A DNA stretch of 64,000 nt, taken from Actinostola sp. cb2023 (lineage: Eukaryota > Cnidaria > Anthozoa > Actiniaria > Actinostolidae). Positions 54,221 through 64,000 of this stretch are shown piece after piece. The position numbers and the translations under genes are program-made. Each line of letters begins with the position of its first letter. Position 1 is the stretch's first letter. The stretch covers positions 248,001 to 312,000 of the forward strand of contig JAUJYZ010000316.1 in the NCBI GenBank assembly GCA_033675265.1, given 5' to 3'. The notes below the pieces were generated by a model that was not told the origin of the DNA, did no database searches, and saw nothing but the letters and a program-made list of their open reading frames with translations.

Positions 54221-55289
54221 GTACATGCACGAAACTTAACTCGTTTTTAAGCTAAATACTAAAGGAAAGTTTTATAGTATTTTGACTGGTGTGTAATTAT
54301 ATCTAATTTGTTTTTATACAAGAAAACGAACAACCGGCGAACGAAGCGTCCTTGCACTTTGTCTCAACAACACCATAGTGATGATCATAAACAAACTTGT
54401 TGAATCACCGTTTCTTAAGCTTATTGTAGGAGAAAATACTCACATTATGATAATGATATAAATGTGATTGATAGTAAAGCTCTCTTCACAAGAAATCACC
54501 GTATCTCTTAGATTCGCCATTAAAAAGTAAAGAGTAAAAGGAGCGTATTGGAAAAATTCCCGCCAAAGGGGGCCCCCTGTCGGCCTCTGGTATCCAGGGT
54601 ATGGTTCCCGTAGACTTTTTCACGTGCTAACACAACATGTGTCAATCAAGTGTCTCAAACATAACATTCTCACTTGTACTCTAATGAACTAGATTTTAGA
54701 ACTGATAATAATACCGAAAGCTGGTGGGAAAGACGTGAATGAATGTTGTTTATAAATTGTCGGATTATGATTTCAAGAGTTCATTTAAAAACTTTTTGCG
54801 ACCTTTATCGTCTTACTGTAAAGTTGAAGATACGTGAAGCTTCTTCAAGCTTGCTTGATGTTCTACTTTTAATACTTTACGGTAAGGTTCCGATAGAAAT
54901 TTAAAAGCACCTAATGTTTCAGACATTTCAATATAAACGGCACAAGCTGATAAAAATAATAATATTTCTAGACATACATGTACGTAGCCTGAATATCAGC
55001 CGTCTCCTCTGAGAGGAGACGGCTGACATTAAGGTTAACATGTACGCAGTTTCTTTCGGAAATGCAAATTAACGGATGCCAGTAAAAGTCTGTCAAGCCT
55101 GCAATGAGATAAAAACTGAGACTACACAAACTCTTTTGAGAATTCATTGAGAACTGTTTTGAGACCTTTACATCGAGATAACTATTCCTTCATCATTACA
55201 ATATCACCATACTGTATTATATTATAGGCAAGACAAGTGATCGTAAAGAATATGATGACTGCATTTGTATGTTGTGTTATGACGATCGA
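54221..55289. other. No gene recognised; short palindrome
   Basis: A perfect 30-bp palindrome (AGCCGTCTCCTCTGA and its mirror, about 55000-55029) is next to TAGCCTGA. It may be two abutting ends of a Mutator-like MITE. Otherwise nothing supported. Confidence 0.5.
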
Positions 55290-55515
55290 ACCGCAATATA
55301 ACGATCGTTAACCGCAATTGCGCTTCACCGCAATTGCCCCTAACCGCAATTCCATTTAGACCAAACGCAATTGTGTTTGGCCTAACCGCAATTCTGTTTA
55401 GCCACAATTGCGGCGCAATTGCGGCTGTGGCGACCAAACGCAATTGCGGTTGGTCGAGGCGCAATTGCGTTTGGGGTACCGCAATTGCGGTAACGCAAGC
55501 GCAATTGTGCCTCAA
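55290..55515. repeat. Dense array of CGCAATTGC words
   Basis: The palindromic core CAATTG, mostly as CGCAATTGCG or CCGCAATT, recurs about 15 times in 220 bp with irregular spacing, often framed by CTAACC or TTTGG. Confidence 0.75.
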
Positions 55516-55679
55516 TGCGGGAAAAACTTTTGGGCTGTACTGTATGTCACCACAAAGGTTAACTAAACATTCTAAGTATATGTAACAAGAAATGATTATG
55601 CATATGGGGATCCATCCCCGCCAAAATTCAAACATTAAATCAAGCATTTAATTATTCAATTCAAATACTCAATCCTTCG

Positions 55680-55790
55680 ATTAAATCGGTCCATCCTTCA
55701 TTCAAACATCCAATCCTTCCATTCAAACATCCAATCCTTCCATTCAAACATCCAATCCTTCCATTCAAACATCCAAGCCTCGTTTTGATG
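55680..55790. repeat. 21-bp tandem repeat, about 4-5 copies
   Basis: Unit ATCCTTCCATTCAAACATCCA. The copies are nearly identical. Confidence 0.9.
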
Positions 55791-55952
55791 TTAGCCGGTT
55801 TTTTTAAAATGATTAATTACAAGATTTAACCCTTTCCTCTAAAATAATATAGTTATATAAGTATAATGTAGAAGTTTCATGACGAAATTATATATCTCTG
55901 CGAAGTTATGAACGATTTAAATTCTGAAAAAAACATCAAAACGAGGCTTCTA
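55787..55952. mobile_element. Small inverted-repeat element
   Basis: AAGCCTCGTTTTGATGTT at 55787 and AACATCAAAACGAGGCTT ending at 55952. Confidence 0.6.
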
Positions 55953-56289
55953 ACGCATGATGGCAAAATCCCATACTAAAGTCTATAAATGTCATCCCCG
56001 ATAACATTTTGAGATTTTATCCTATACCACTTTCCAGAAATGTTCTTTCAGACAAACTCTTTGAAATATTATAGGCTGTTTGCACCAGAAAGAAACCAGT
56101 TTGCTGATCTGAAAAATCAGTACGCATGATAAGAGTCAATTGCAGCTCCCTATTACAGTACTACATGTACATTACCATCATTTGAATAAATGTGAATAAT
56201 AATCAAGATCTGATAGGCCAATGATTTGTATAAGTAGCAAAAATGAAAACATGAATGTAGCATTATATAGCTTAGGAGCATCATGTGAT

Positions 56290-56468
56290 TAATTTCTCTA
56301 CTTCTTCCAATATATGACAATATAGTTGAATGTTATAAACATCAGGACCGTCCAAGCGTACATTGCTGAGTGATGCCAGTTGAGCTTCAGCTATTGGACA
56401 GGAAGTACCAGGCACTTCCACTGCATTCACTTGTTCTGCATCTGGTAGAGGCCCTTGCCAGTCTATAC
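56290..56468 (-). pseudogene. Integrase-like gene, last exon
   Basis: After a CAATCAG acceptor the minus strand reads DYGIDWQGPLPDAEQVNAVE, then VPGTSCPIAEAQLASLSNVR and a short tail to TGA or TAA near 56,290. This matches the C-terminal segment that follows the integrase core in this protein family. Confidence 0.5.
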
Positions 56469-56635
56469 CATAGTCCTGATTGACAGAAAAAAAAAAAAAA
56501 ATTAAATATAGACTTGTGTTATGAGGACATGTATTAGAGTGAAGTCAAATCAAAAGAAAACAATGGAATTAGTGTCTACTACACATCTATTAGGCTACTA
56601 ACTTTCACAGCTTAAGTGCTATTGCTCTATGTGAG

Positions 56636-56872
56636 TATATATACACCTATTTCAATAAACGTTGATCATGGATGATCTGAAATGGATGATCTGAGACCGA
56701 GAGGAATTGTGGGTGGTTTATAGTAATTCGTATCAAATTACCAGTGTCAGAATTTCTTATGAGATCTAAGAGATATATATAAACTGCAGCTCGTACCACA
56801 ATTCCTCTTGGTCTTAGATCATCCATTTCAGATCGTCCATGATCAACGTTTATTGAAACAGGTACATAATAA
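56636..56872. mobile_element. Foldback MITE, CTATTTCAAWAAACGTTG family
   Basis: Arms TACACCTATTTCAATAAACG and the complementary end ...CGTTTATTGAAACAGGTA, about 85 bp each. Lies in the last intron of the integrase-like gene. Confidence 0.75.
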
Positions 56873-57121
56873 AATGTTCATAACCTTTACACATTTCTTT
56901 ATATAAAAAAGTATTTTGAAATAAATTTGACAAATGTATTGTGTAGTTAATAAAGCACCGCCATTCACTTTACCTCAGTAAATGTTGTATTAATGCATGT
57001 TTGATTATTAGAGATATGTACACCTCTTATCCAAAGCTGAAGTGGACTGAGATTTCCTGCTGTCCGAATTGGATGTCGCGCCCAAGCATTTTTCCAGTCT
57101 GTAAGACTCTTATTCAGCATT

Positions 57122-57425
57122 GGCATATACAGCTATTTCAAAAAAGGTTGGTGAAGGTTTTGTTGCATGTTGCATACCAAGCCCAAAATGCACTATGGGC
57201 AATGTGAATGGAGTCATCGAAAGGTCACAACAATATGGACTCTGGGAATTTTCCCAAACTTTATCTTCGCAATATGAAGCCGGCATATTTTCTTCTGTAT
57301 GTGCATGCAGACATTGTTTACATAAGATCCACAATACATTTCGGGCTTGGTATGCAAGATGCAAGATGCAAGATGCAGCAAAACTGGCACCAACCTTTGT
57401 TGAAATAGCTGTATACATAATGCAA
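57122..57425. mobile_element. Foldback MITE interrupting an exon
   Basis: Arms ATACAGCTATTTCAAAAAAG and the complement of ATACAGCTATTTCAACAAAG, extending to GCATACCAAGCCC in both arms. It splits exon 4 of the integrase-like gene between CLHYV and LNKSLTDW. Confidence 0.75.
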
Positions 57426-57552
57426 GCACCATATATGAATGTCATTATTTGAGTACATTGCAGTTCTCAAGATGTTAAAGCAAATCATAGAATAGGCACA
57501 GGCATCCTTGGAACACATCACGCCAAAGTCTCTCTATTCGTTGATTGTGGGT

Positions 57553-57561
57553 ACTTTTACC
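57553..57561. repeat. 9-bp target duplication, left (ACTTTTACC)
   Basis: Matches 58568-58576. On the minus strand it is the first nine bases around the exon 4 acceptor of the integrase-like gene. Confidence 0.85.
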
Positions 57562-58567
57562 TAGCCTGCGTAGCGGCCCTAAGGGGAAGGGGCAAGGGAA
57601 GGGAGGAGGAGGGGAATTGGGGAGAGGAGGGGGAGGGGAGGGGAGGGGAGGGGAAAGAGGAGGAGGAGGAAGGGAATTAGGGCCTGCAATGAAACCCTGG
57701 TTTTTCTCCTTACGCCCCCTAATTAATATTCAAGATTGAAAAATAAATAAACCAATCAAAATCGTCATCTGTTTGCACTGTGAAGTGTGAAAATATGTAG
57801 CTACCGGAAACTCGCCACATATTTCTCCAGCATCGTGAAATGAAATTTTAAAGTTATAAGTTTAAAGCGAGAGAGAAAATCAAAAGAAAATAATCCAAAT
57901 CTATTCTGCCGTCTGTGTAAATTATATGCAAACCTTGTGGTCGGAAAATCAAGGCTTTGGTTTCTGGTTATGAATTTGTAAAGACATTACAAAATGTATC
58001 GAGTTCATCGAGATCGAGTACCAAAAGAAAATCCCTCGAAGCCAACATCACACACTCATCTCCTTCAGAGTATCACATGAAATCCCCAACGATTTTGCCT
58101 CCAGTATTTGATCCTGAATGCCGGAGAGGGGAGAAATAATCAAGAGCGATACTTCTTGTTGTACAATACGGCAAAACATATTTTCTTTCTAGCAAGGACA
58201 TGATTGCTGACATTGCTAATTCCTGCTCTTCTTTTAGGACGATTCCGTTCAATCTCTCTCTACAAATGCTTGAAATAATACTGTTGATATCCATGTTTGA
58301 AATGTTTGTTGGTCGATCAAGTCTTATCAATCAATCAAGTCATTGAGGTCGATTTTCAACTAGACAATAGAAGCGAATGATTGACAGGCGTTTGACCAAT
58401 GGGAATTTTACGTCCGGAATGTGGACGTAAAATACGAGGAATTTGAGGGTTTCATTGCATGCCCTAATTCCCTTCCCCCTCGCCTCCGCCTCCTCTCCCC
58501 AATCCCCCTCCTTTCCTTCCCCAATCCCCTCACCTGCCCCTTCCCCTTAGGGCCGCTACGCAGGTTA
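57562..58567. mobile_element. Mutator-like element (Pack-MULE type), 1,006 bp
   Basis: Ends TAGCCTGCGTAGCGGCCCTA and the complement of TAACCTGCGTAGCGGCCCTA, at least 35 bp, continuing into purine-rich (left) and pyrimidine-rich (right) tracts. The 9-bp duplication is ACTTTTACC. There is no transposase. It carries a helicase-like fragment on the minus strand. Confidence 0.8.
58060..58300 (-). pseudogene. RecQ-like helicase fragment carried by the element
   Basis: The minus strand reads INSIISSICRERLNGIVL, then KEEQELAMSAIMSLLERK, like the helix before helicase motif I. In another frame near 58,110 it reads QDQILEAKSLGISC, like the segment after motif II. The Walker A segment itself is missing. 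It looks like a decayed piece of a host helicase. Confidence 0.45.
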
Positions 58568-59439
58568 ACTTTTACCTATTAATACATCATGTGAAAGTAA
58601 ACATTTGAACATTATTAGTGTATATGCTCAGGGATGGATTGTTTTGCAGACAGATGTAAACAGTAATGGCAGGATTGTCAAATACAAATTCATTAAAAAT
58701 TCAAAAAGTTATGAACCAGACAATATTTCAATTCAATGTTACGGTATTAATTATATACCAGCAATGACACTTCCACGGCCAGTTCCTCTATGGTTCAACA
58801 TGAACCAAGCAACATCGTAATTCTCTCCTCCTTTATCGCTCCTAACTCTAGAAGGAAGGCCATATGTAGCAACAGCTTTTGTAAAAAGCTTTAGGACAGT
58901 GGAAGCCTTGTTATTACTCGATGCATGGAGATAAACTGGCATTCTAGAGTATCCATCCACCCCTCCATGGACTACAATTCGCCACCTTTAGTAAAAAGGG
59001 AAAAAAATAGTTTGCATTATATATGCATTATACGCTATTTAGCAATATTCTAGTGCATAATAATGATGAATGGTTATTGTAGTTAAGCTTATCAGTTTGT
59101 GGTTGCCATCTATATGCCACAATGCTTGAGGAGAAGACACATTATAGATTATTCGGCGAACAGACTCCCTCCATCTTTGCAAAACACCAGTTGGATCAGT
59201 TCTGAGAAGGGACTGCCTTATCCTTTCTCTTTGAAGAGTTATCCCTTTACTCTGCAAATAACCCTTCAGCAATATTAAACCAACGCCTTGATGATGCTGT
59301 TGAATGGTTTTTACCACAGTATCGACTTCTGCATCACTGATGTCACTGTATTTCCGTGTGCTTGGATTTTGAAGATTTAAATAAGTTTGTTTTGGATTCA
59401 TAGAATTTACAGTGGAACCCCAATATACATTGTACATGT

Positions 59440-60480
59440 AGTGAACCCTGGTATAACAAAGTACCCGAAGTTAAAATAAAGTGAATGGAATAGAACCCTG
59501 GTATAGAAATCCATATTATAATGAACACAATCAAAAAGCCAAAATGTAATCACATGACTGAAATGACAGATCAATAGAGATGATATGTTCATTCTACATG
59601 TTATTCCATTGTAACAAAAAATCATATCACGATCACAGCTTATTTTAGGGGTGTAGCTAGGTACATTGTACTTTCAGTATGTGCACAACACACAAGTGCT
59701 TACAACCGGCAATGCGGCACATTAAATAAAAACAACATAATAATTATTACATTCTCCAAGTGTATACAGTAATGTTTGCAAATATGGGTTGGGAATTGTA
59801 CAGTTAGTGTACATGTATGTAAACGTACTTCTTAGCATTACTCTCATGCAAGATAAATTTCCAGAAATTAACAATCTATTCTTGGCTTTCACCTACGTCA
59901 TCGAAAATTTTCCCAGGACTTATATAGAACAAAACCTTCATAGGCCGAAAGAGCAGCCAAAACCATATATCTCAGCCGAACTTTTAGTTAAAAGAAGTTT
60001 TAGATACGAAGATATGAACGATCGCTTATGCTCATAATTTAGTTAAAATGTATGGGTCCGCCATGTTGGTGTCGCATCGAGCGACACCAACATGGCGGCC
60101 AAATCACGAAGACTGAAAATCATGTTTAATTGCAAATACTTCAAGTTTTCAATAGCTATGTTCATCAAAATAAAGTTACCCATCATCTACTAAGTTAAAA
60201 TCGTATTATTTCAAACGAATTTTCCTATTTCTATGGCTTTTGAAAATGCGTGACTGTATTGCGTGACAGAATTTGACTCGCAATAAAACGAAAACCAAAC
60301 ATCTAAATTACAAAATTATTTTGGTAAGAATTTTCTTATAACGATATAAACAACATATCCAACAAACAGTTTTGTGAGATGAATAGTTTGGATTTTAGCT
60401 TTTTGATGACGTCATGTGAAAACCAAGAAATAATATTTTTATTAATAACTTTAATATCTTGTTGTAATAACTTTTTTACA
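59440..60480. repeat. Intron; hairpin at 60059-60105
   Basis: CCGCCATGTTGGTGTCGC and its complement meet at ATCGA, a perfect inverted repeat of about 20-bp arms. No other feature supported. Confidence 0.6.
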
Positions 60481-61032
60481 TTTTCTTACCTGAAATACTA
60501 ATACCAAATGCAGACATCCTCCTCTCCACTGTCCTGGTTGACACCCCCCAACATCTGGCTCATCTGTGTGAATCCACTGTCTATGAGGAACGACAGTTGT
60601 TCCTCTTTTATCAAAAAAGAGGGCATTCCCCGACCACCGGTAGGCACTCTCTCAGCAACATTGCGTTCTGTACCCCGGCCTGTACTTAAGTGATGATCTA
60701 AATCCCTTAAAAGAGCAATAACTTGCCCAATGGTGGATACAATGCTATCTGGAAGCTCACCTCTGTTCACTATTGTTCGGTTAAGGTATTCAAGACGAAG
60801 AACCAAACTGGTAATATCTCCTGAGTCAAGTATTGGATCGATTCTCTATTTTGTGTCGTGAATAACCGATAAGACAAAATCTGTCGTCATTTTACATGTT
60901 ACATGTTAACGAAAACTGAACAATTTCACACAACAACAACTGTGAAATCTGTAACTGTAAGAACTGTAAGTGATCATATTTCACCCGGCCCAGGCTTCAG
61001 CGTTAATAATTTGGCCATATTAGTTCCAGTTT

Positions 61033-61203
61033 TCAACGAACGATCAAAGCGACGAACGATCAAAGCGACGAATGTCCAAAGCGACGAATGTCCAAGGCGA
61101 CGAATGTCCAAAGCGACGAATGTCAAAAGCGACGAATGTCCAAAGCGACGAATGTCCAAAGCGACGAATGTCCAAAGCGACAAATGTCCAAAGCGACGAA
61201 TGC
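61033..61203. repeat. 16-bp minisatellite, about 10 copies
   Basis: Unit AAAGCGACGAATGTCC. The first two copies differ (AACGATC). The ORFs across it on both strands are artefacts of a repeat-free-of-stops unit. Confidence 0.9.
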
Positions 61204-61614
61204 ATTGTCAGTGAGAAGCATGTCATCAAAGATGGCAACAACTTTGTAGTCCAGAAGTAGGCATGGAAATAGACATTTCCTTCCTTTGACTGCCTTTGTC
61301 CGGACTTGTCGAAGAAGGGTCTTTGCATCCTTGACACCACAACCAAGTCATACGGGGAGGTTGAAAACAACGGACAAAGAATGACCTCGTGTTTGTAGAG
61401 TAAAAATTGATTGGTCTATTCGTGTAGTTGATGACAATATGTGACAATGTGTCAAAACGTTTGATGACCAAACCCAGACATTTAAAACTGTTATTACCAG
61501 CCTAGTCCCAGGCGTCATCAGAACCTCCTTCGTCGGTGAAAGCCTGGAACTAGGATGTGTTATTATATTAAGATATTTATTTGTGATGTTTAGGGAAGGG
61601 TTTGTTTTACCGAC

Positions 61615-61725
61615 TTTCCGCCTGTTGCCGACTTTCCGCTTTCCGCGTTTCACCGCCTTTCCGCTTTCCGCCTTTCCGCTTTCCGCCTTTCCGCTTTCCG
61701 CCTTTCCGCTTCCGCGTTTTACCGC
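61615..61725. repeat. CTTTCCGC-type minisatellite
   Basis: CTTTCCGC and CCTTTCCGC alternate about ten times with minor variants. Confidence 0.9.
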
Positions 61726-63589
61726 GACCCGGCAAAATCAGCGATCTGGTACCTTTTAAGGTGTCTCAAATTTCATTCGACTACCAGAGACTGAGCTGGT
61801 ACCCCCGGGGTATAATTACATGATATGTATGTGTGGCGGTACAGGGTCCAGGTTTTGGGCCATTTTATTCTCTAATCCAGGTTAAATGAACGCATAAAAA
61901 TAATTAATCCAGGCTATAGCCTAAAAAACCTTTATTAATTAATAACAGCGTAAGTGACTTTGAGGTCAAATGGAGAAAAATACATAAATAACTCGTTCTT
62001 GTTCATTCTCGTGAAAAGGTCAATAAAATACATCCCAAAATGTTTGTATACCAAATGTAAACACAATGAAAAACTTAGATTTACTAACGGGTGGAAATTA
62101 TAAGCGAGAAACTTAAAATAGCATTATTTGTAGAGTTAAACCGAGCGAATTACGCTAACTTATTAACTTGGTCTCAGATTCCAGTCGTCTAATATGTAAA
62201 TAAGATCACGACAGCAATAGTGCTGACATGTTTCGGAAATCCTACGCGTTTGACCCATTCAACTTAATCTTAATTAATACATGTAATTATCATATTAAAA
62301 CACGAGGTATTCTCATCCACCGATAATCTCTGTTTACCAATCTTCTATCTTGTTGAGCAGTAGGCGGTTCTCAAATTTTGAAATATTATTTCCTTTGCCA
62401 AATAAAATAAAAAGCTTATGAGCTTGTAGAGCTATCGAAATAACACCTCTGGGACAAATTTTGGAGCACAAGAGCATTTTGTTACCGAGCTATGGGCGGG
62501 CGAAGTTTCCAAATATTCCAGTTTCTAGGCTCGAGCCTAGTGTGTTTCTATAGCGGCGCCAATGGCGGGCAAAATTTCAAAAAATAAATTCAAGCTTAGA
62601 GTTGATATACATCACTTAATTTTACTATAAATATAACTTTCTAAACACGTACAAATTTGTTGTTTTCCACGACTTTTCAGAGACGTGACTAGCAATTAAA
62701 AAGTAAGAGTTGCGTGACAAAATTCAAACTTCGATAACTCGCGCACAAAACATCGAGCATCTGAAACTTTTCTACAATAATTCATATCATAATTTTCTAA
62801 AACACTGCAAAGAATCAAGTTGCTAGGATTCATAACTAAATTTTATAATAATTATAATTAATTCTCAAGGGGAAGTGATGTCAAGTGCAAACAAAGGATC
62901 CTACCTTGTGATAAAACACTTCATAATAATTTATGCTATTTCTGTTTTTTTCTTAGTCACTGCGCGGGACTACCCACAATCCTTTGTTGAATTAACCAAT
63001 GCTCCTTGTGCGCCTAAACTATCGCCGTCTCGAGTTTTTGCAAAAATCGTGAAATTAGACGATTTTGTTATCACATTTTTATTTCTCTGGCATTAAGAAA
63101 CAGTTCATTATCACTGCTATATAAAGAAAAGAAACCTATGAAAAATTGTTTTTACTACCATATTTTCGGGAGAGGGGGGGGGGGGGGGGGGGGGAGTTCA
63201 AGGAAATGCCGCTGGAAAGGGTATGACTTTTGGCCTCTCTGGGTATGGATGCACGATTGTCGTCGTTATGTTAATATATACGTAATGATGTTAATATATA
63301 CATAATTAATATATACAGTATTTAGCAATGCGAGATCGCAGCAAGCTAAGAAAATAGTGAGTGTTGTCCTATACATGGTAGGTATTTTAGAGTTTTTTGT
63401 CCTAAACAGGGTCAGGGTTTTAAACCCTTGATCAGCGGCACCCCTATACCCAACCCCGCTGGGCATATTTTATTAATAAACGATTTCAAATTGACGATTA
63501 AAAAATATACATTAACCTAACATTGGCTACATCTCGACTTATCAGTGTACTGTAGGTTGAAACAAGAACAACCTGACCATCATTTCGCC
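61726..63589. other. No gene recognised; G homopolymer near 63,173
   Basis: AT-rich sequence. A run of about 22 G (63,173-63,194, with one A-free stretch) may be an assembly-sensitive site. No domain or splice structure. Confidence 0.5.
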
Positions 63590-63960
63590 TATTCTTCTTC
63601 AGAGTCACTTGACATGTTGTCTGTTATATTTCCACTTTCATTCTCCGGAGTTGCTTGTATCACGAGCCTCAGATAAAAATTCCTCTGCGGAGAAGGAATA
63701 TACTCTCAAGCCATCTTCAGCAGGTCTTTTATTTTTGCAGGCTTGAGAGCCAGTTCTTGCGAGTACTTTGGGACGAGGCGTGCGGTTTGCTTTGCAGTTT
63801 GGTAGTTTTGTTTCTGTAATGTTACTTTCGTCCATGGCTCATCAGCAGAATTACTAATACGAACCCAAACTTCGTGTGGGTGGTGGATTAGTTGCAAATG
63901 ATTGGTGCTGTTGTCCCGCTCTTCGCCCCATCCAAAGTTCAACCAATGAACTCCTCTCAC
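63590..63960 (-). CDS. Unidentified ORF segments, possibly frameshifted
   Basis: The minus strand reads RDNSTNHLQLIHHPHEVWVR and EPWTKVTLQKQNYQ, then in other frames LRVYSFSAEEFLSEARDTSN and an acidic end TDNMSSDSEEE. Coding-like composition is spread over three frames in 370 bp, suggesting one gene with two frame breaks or small introns. It runs off towards the window end. No family recognised. Confidence 0.35.
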
Positions 63961-64000
63961 GTTTACTCTCTTGCCTGTATAGGCATTGCAGTATAGGCTC

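Larger units (their letters stand above)
57020..60890 (-). pseudogene. Integrase-core protein gene (rve-like), 5 exons, broken
   Basis: Exon 1, 60890-60483: MTTDFVLSVIHDTK, an in-frame TAG, then a helix-turn-helix-like part EEQLSFLIDSGF; a 1-bp gain in a G run near 60,547 shifts the frame before VSTRTVERRM. Exon 2, about 59,390-59,090: YSDISDAEVD to LWHIDGNHKLI, with the first catalytic Asp. Exon 3, 58985-58759: [19 protein letters not shown] and SDKGGEN, second Asp. Exon 4, 57561-57020: [13 protein letters not shown] with the catalytic Glu, a TAA after FYDLL, a frame change, the foldback MITE, then WARHPIRTAGNLSPLQLWIRG. This is a DDE integrase-derived family common in aquatic animals. The copy is dead. 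Confidence 0.65.

Noticed and set aside
55222..55647. ORFs across the CAATTG array
   Set aside because: Repeat-driven composition (repeated RPNTIAFGLNGIA-like words) on both strands, so not protein-coding evidence.
56227..56245. Near match to the recombinase half-site (GTAGCAAAAATGA)
   Set aside because: One mismatch in the critical GGA end, isolated, no palindromic partner. Likely chance.
60903..61370. Overlapping ORFs with repeated SKATNVQSDECPKRR or ALDIRRFGHSSLWTFV peptides
   Set aside because: Produced by the 16-bp minisatellite. A 16-bp unit without stops stays open in several frames.
1..64000. tRNA or rRNA genes
   Set aside because: No cloverleaf-type A and B boxes or rRNA-like segments were found by eye. 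A covariance search would be needed to exclude degenerate tRNA-derived SINEs.

Overview
This window looks like a transposon-dense stretch of a marine invertebrate nuclear genome. A cnidarian (stony coral or sea anemone) is my best inference. Genes are split by short GT-AG introns, base composition is AT-rich, and the element mix (DIRS, Penelope-like, Kolobok, Mutator-like, Ty3/gypsy, Crypton-like tyrosine recombinases, many foldback MITEs) fits such genomes. I see no tRNA, rRNA, CRISPR or bacterial operon. No ordinary single-copy housekeeping gene is recognisable. Nearly every readable coding segment is a mobile-element gene, a domesticated relative of one, or a broken copy.

Layout. 0.5-8.1 kb: compact, mostly intronless ORFs on the minus strand (a Fic-domain protein with an overlapping small ORF, an acidic protein, an LRR/mucin-like membrane protein) plus a Walker-type ATPase on the plus strand. 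This may be the relic of a large DNA element of Polinton/adintovirus type. 8.195-12.370 kb: a complete Kolobok-like transposon with TTAA target duplication, encoding a two-exon THAP transposase and a convergent two-exon cysteine-rich protein. It sits inside a DIRS-like gag gene. 13.0-15.3 kb: a multi-exon Mutator-like transposase fused to a Ulp1-type protease and a PHD finger, damaged. 15.9-20.5 kb: a three-exon zinc-finger/tyrosine-recombinase-like gene (gene A), with a broken paralogue at 40.0-42.1 kb (gene B) and a duplicated 5' end at 43.9-44.2 kb. 21.5-24.5 kb: a Penelope-like fragment and large hairpins. 25.6-27.3 kb: a gypsy integrase tail followed by a dsRNA-binding-domain ORF, between direct repeats. 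28.4-34.1 kb: a tyrosine-recombinase gene in four broken ORF segments, flanked on both sides by a 13-bp half-site. Upstream these half-sites pair into palindromes with 13-8-13 and 13-6-13 geometry. 35.86-36.44 kb: an inverted repeat carrying one hammerhead ribozyme per arm.

42.1-43.26 kb: a Mutator-like element with 9-bp target duplication carrying a RecQ-like helicase fragment. 44.3-50.1 kb: a broken SGNH-hydrolase retroelement, then a gypsy element with identical LTRs and intact target duplication but several lesions. 51.6-54.2 kb: a DIRS relic (RT-RNaseH and recombinase) split by another Mutator-like element. 56.3-60.9 kb: a multi-exon integrase-like gene. It is damaged by stops and a frameshift, by a Mutator-like element placed exactly at a splice acceptor, and by a foldback MITE. 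61-64 kb: minisatellites and unidentified sequence.

The genes do not form a pathway. The window is a record of nested insertions whose order can often be read from target-site duplications. The most unusual items are the recombinase locus with lox-like palindromes (28.4-34.1 kb), the twin hammerhead inverted repeat, the helicase-carrying Mutator-like elements, and the transposase-protease-PHD fusion. All family names come from motif reading without database search.
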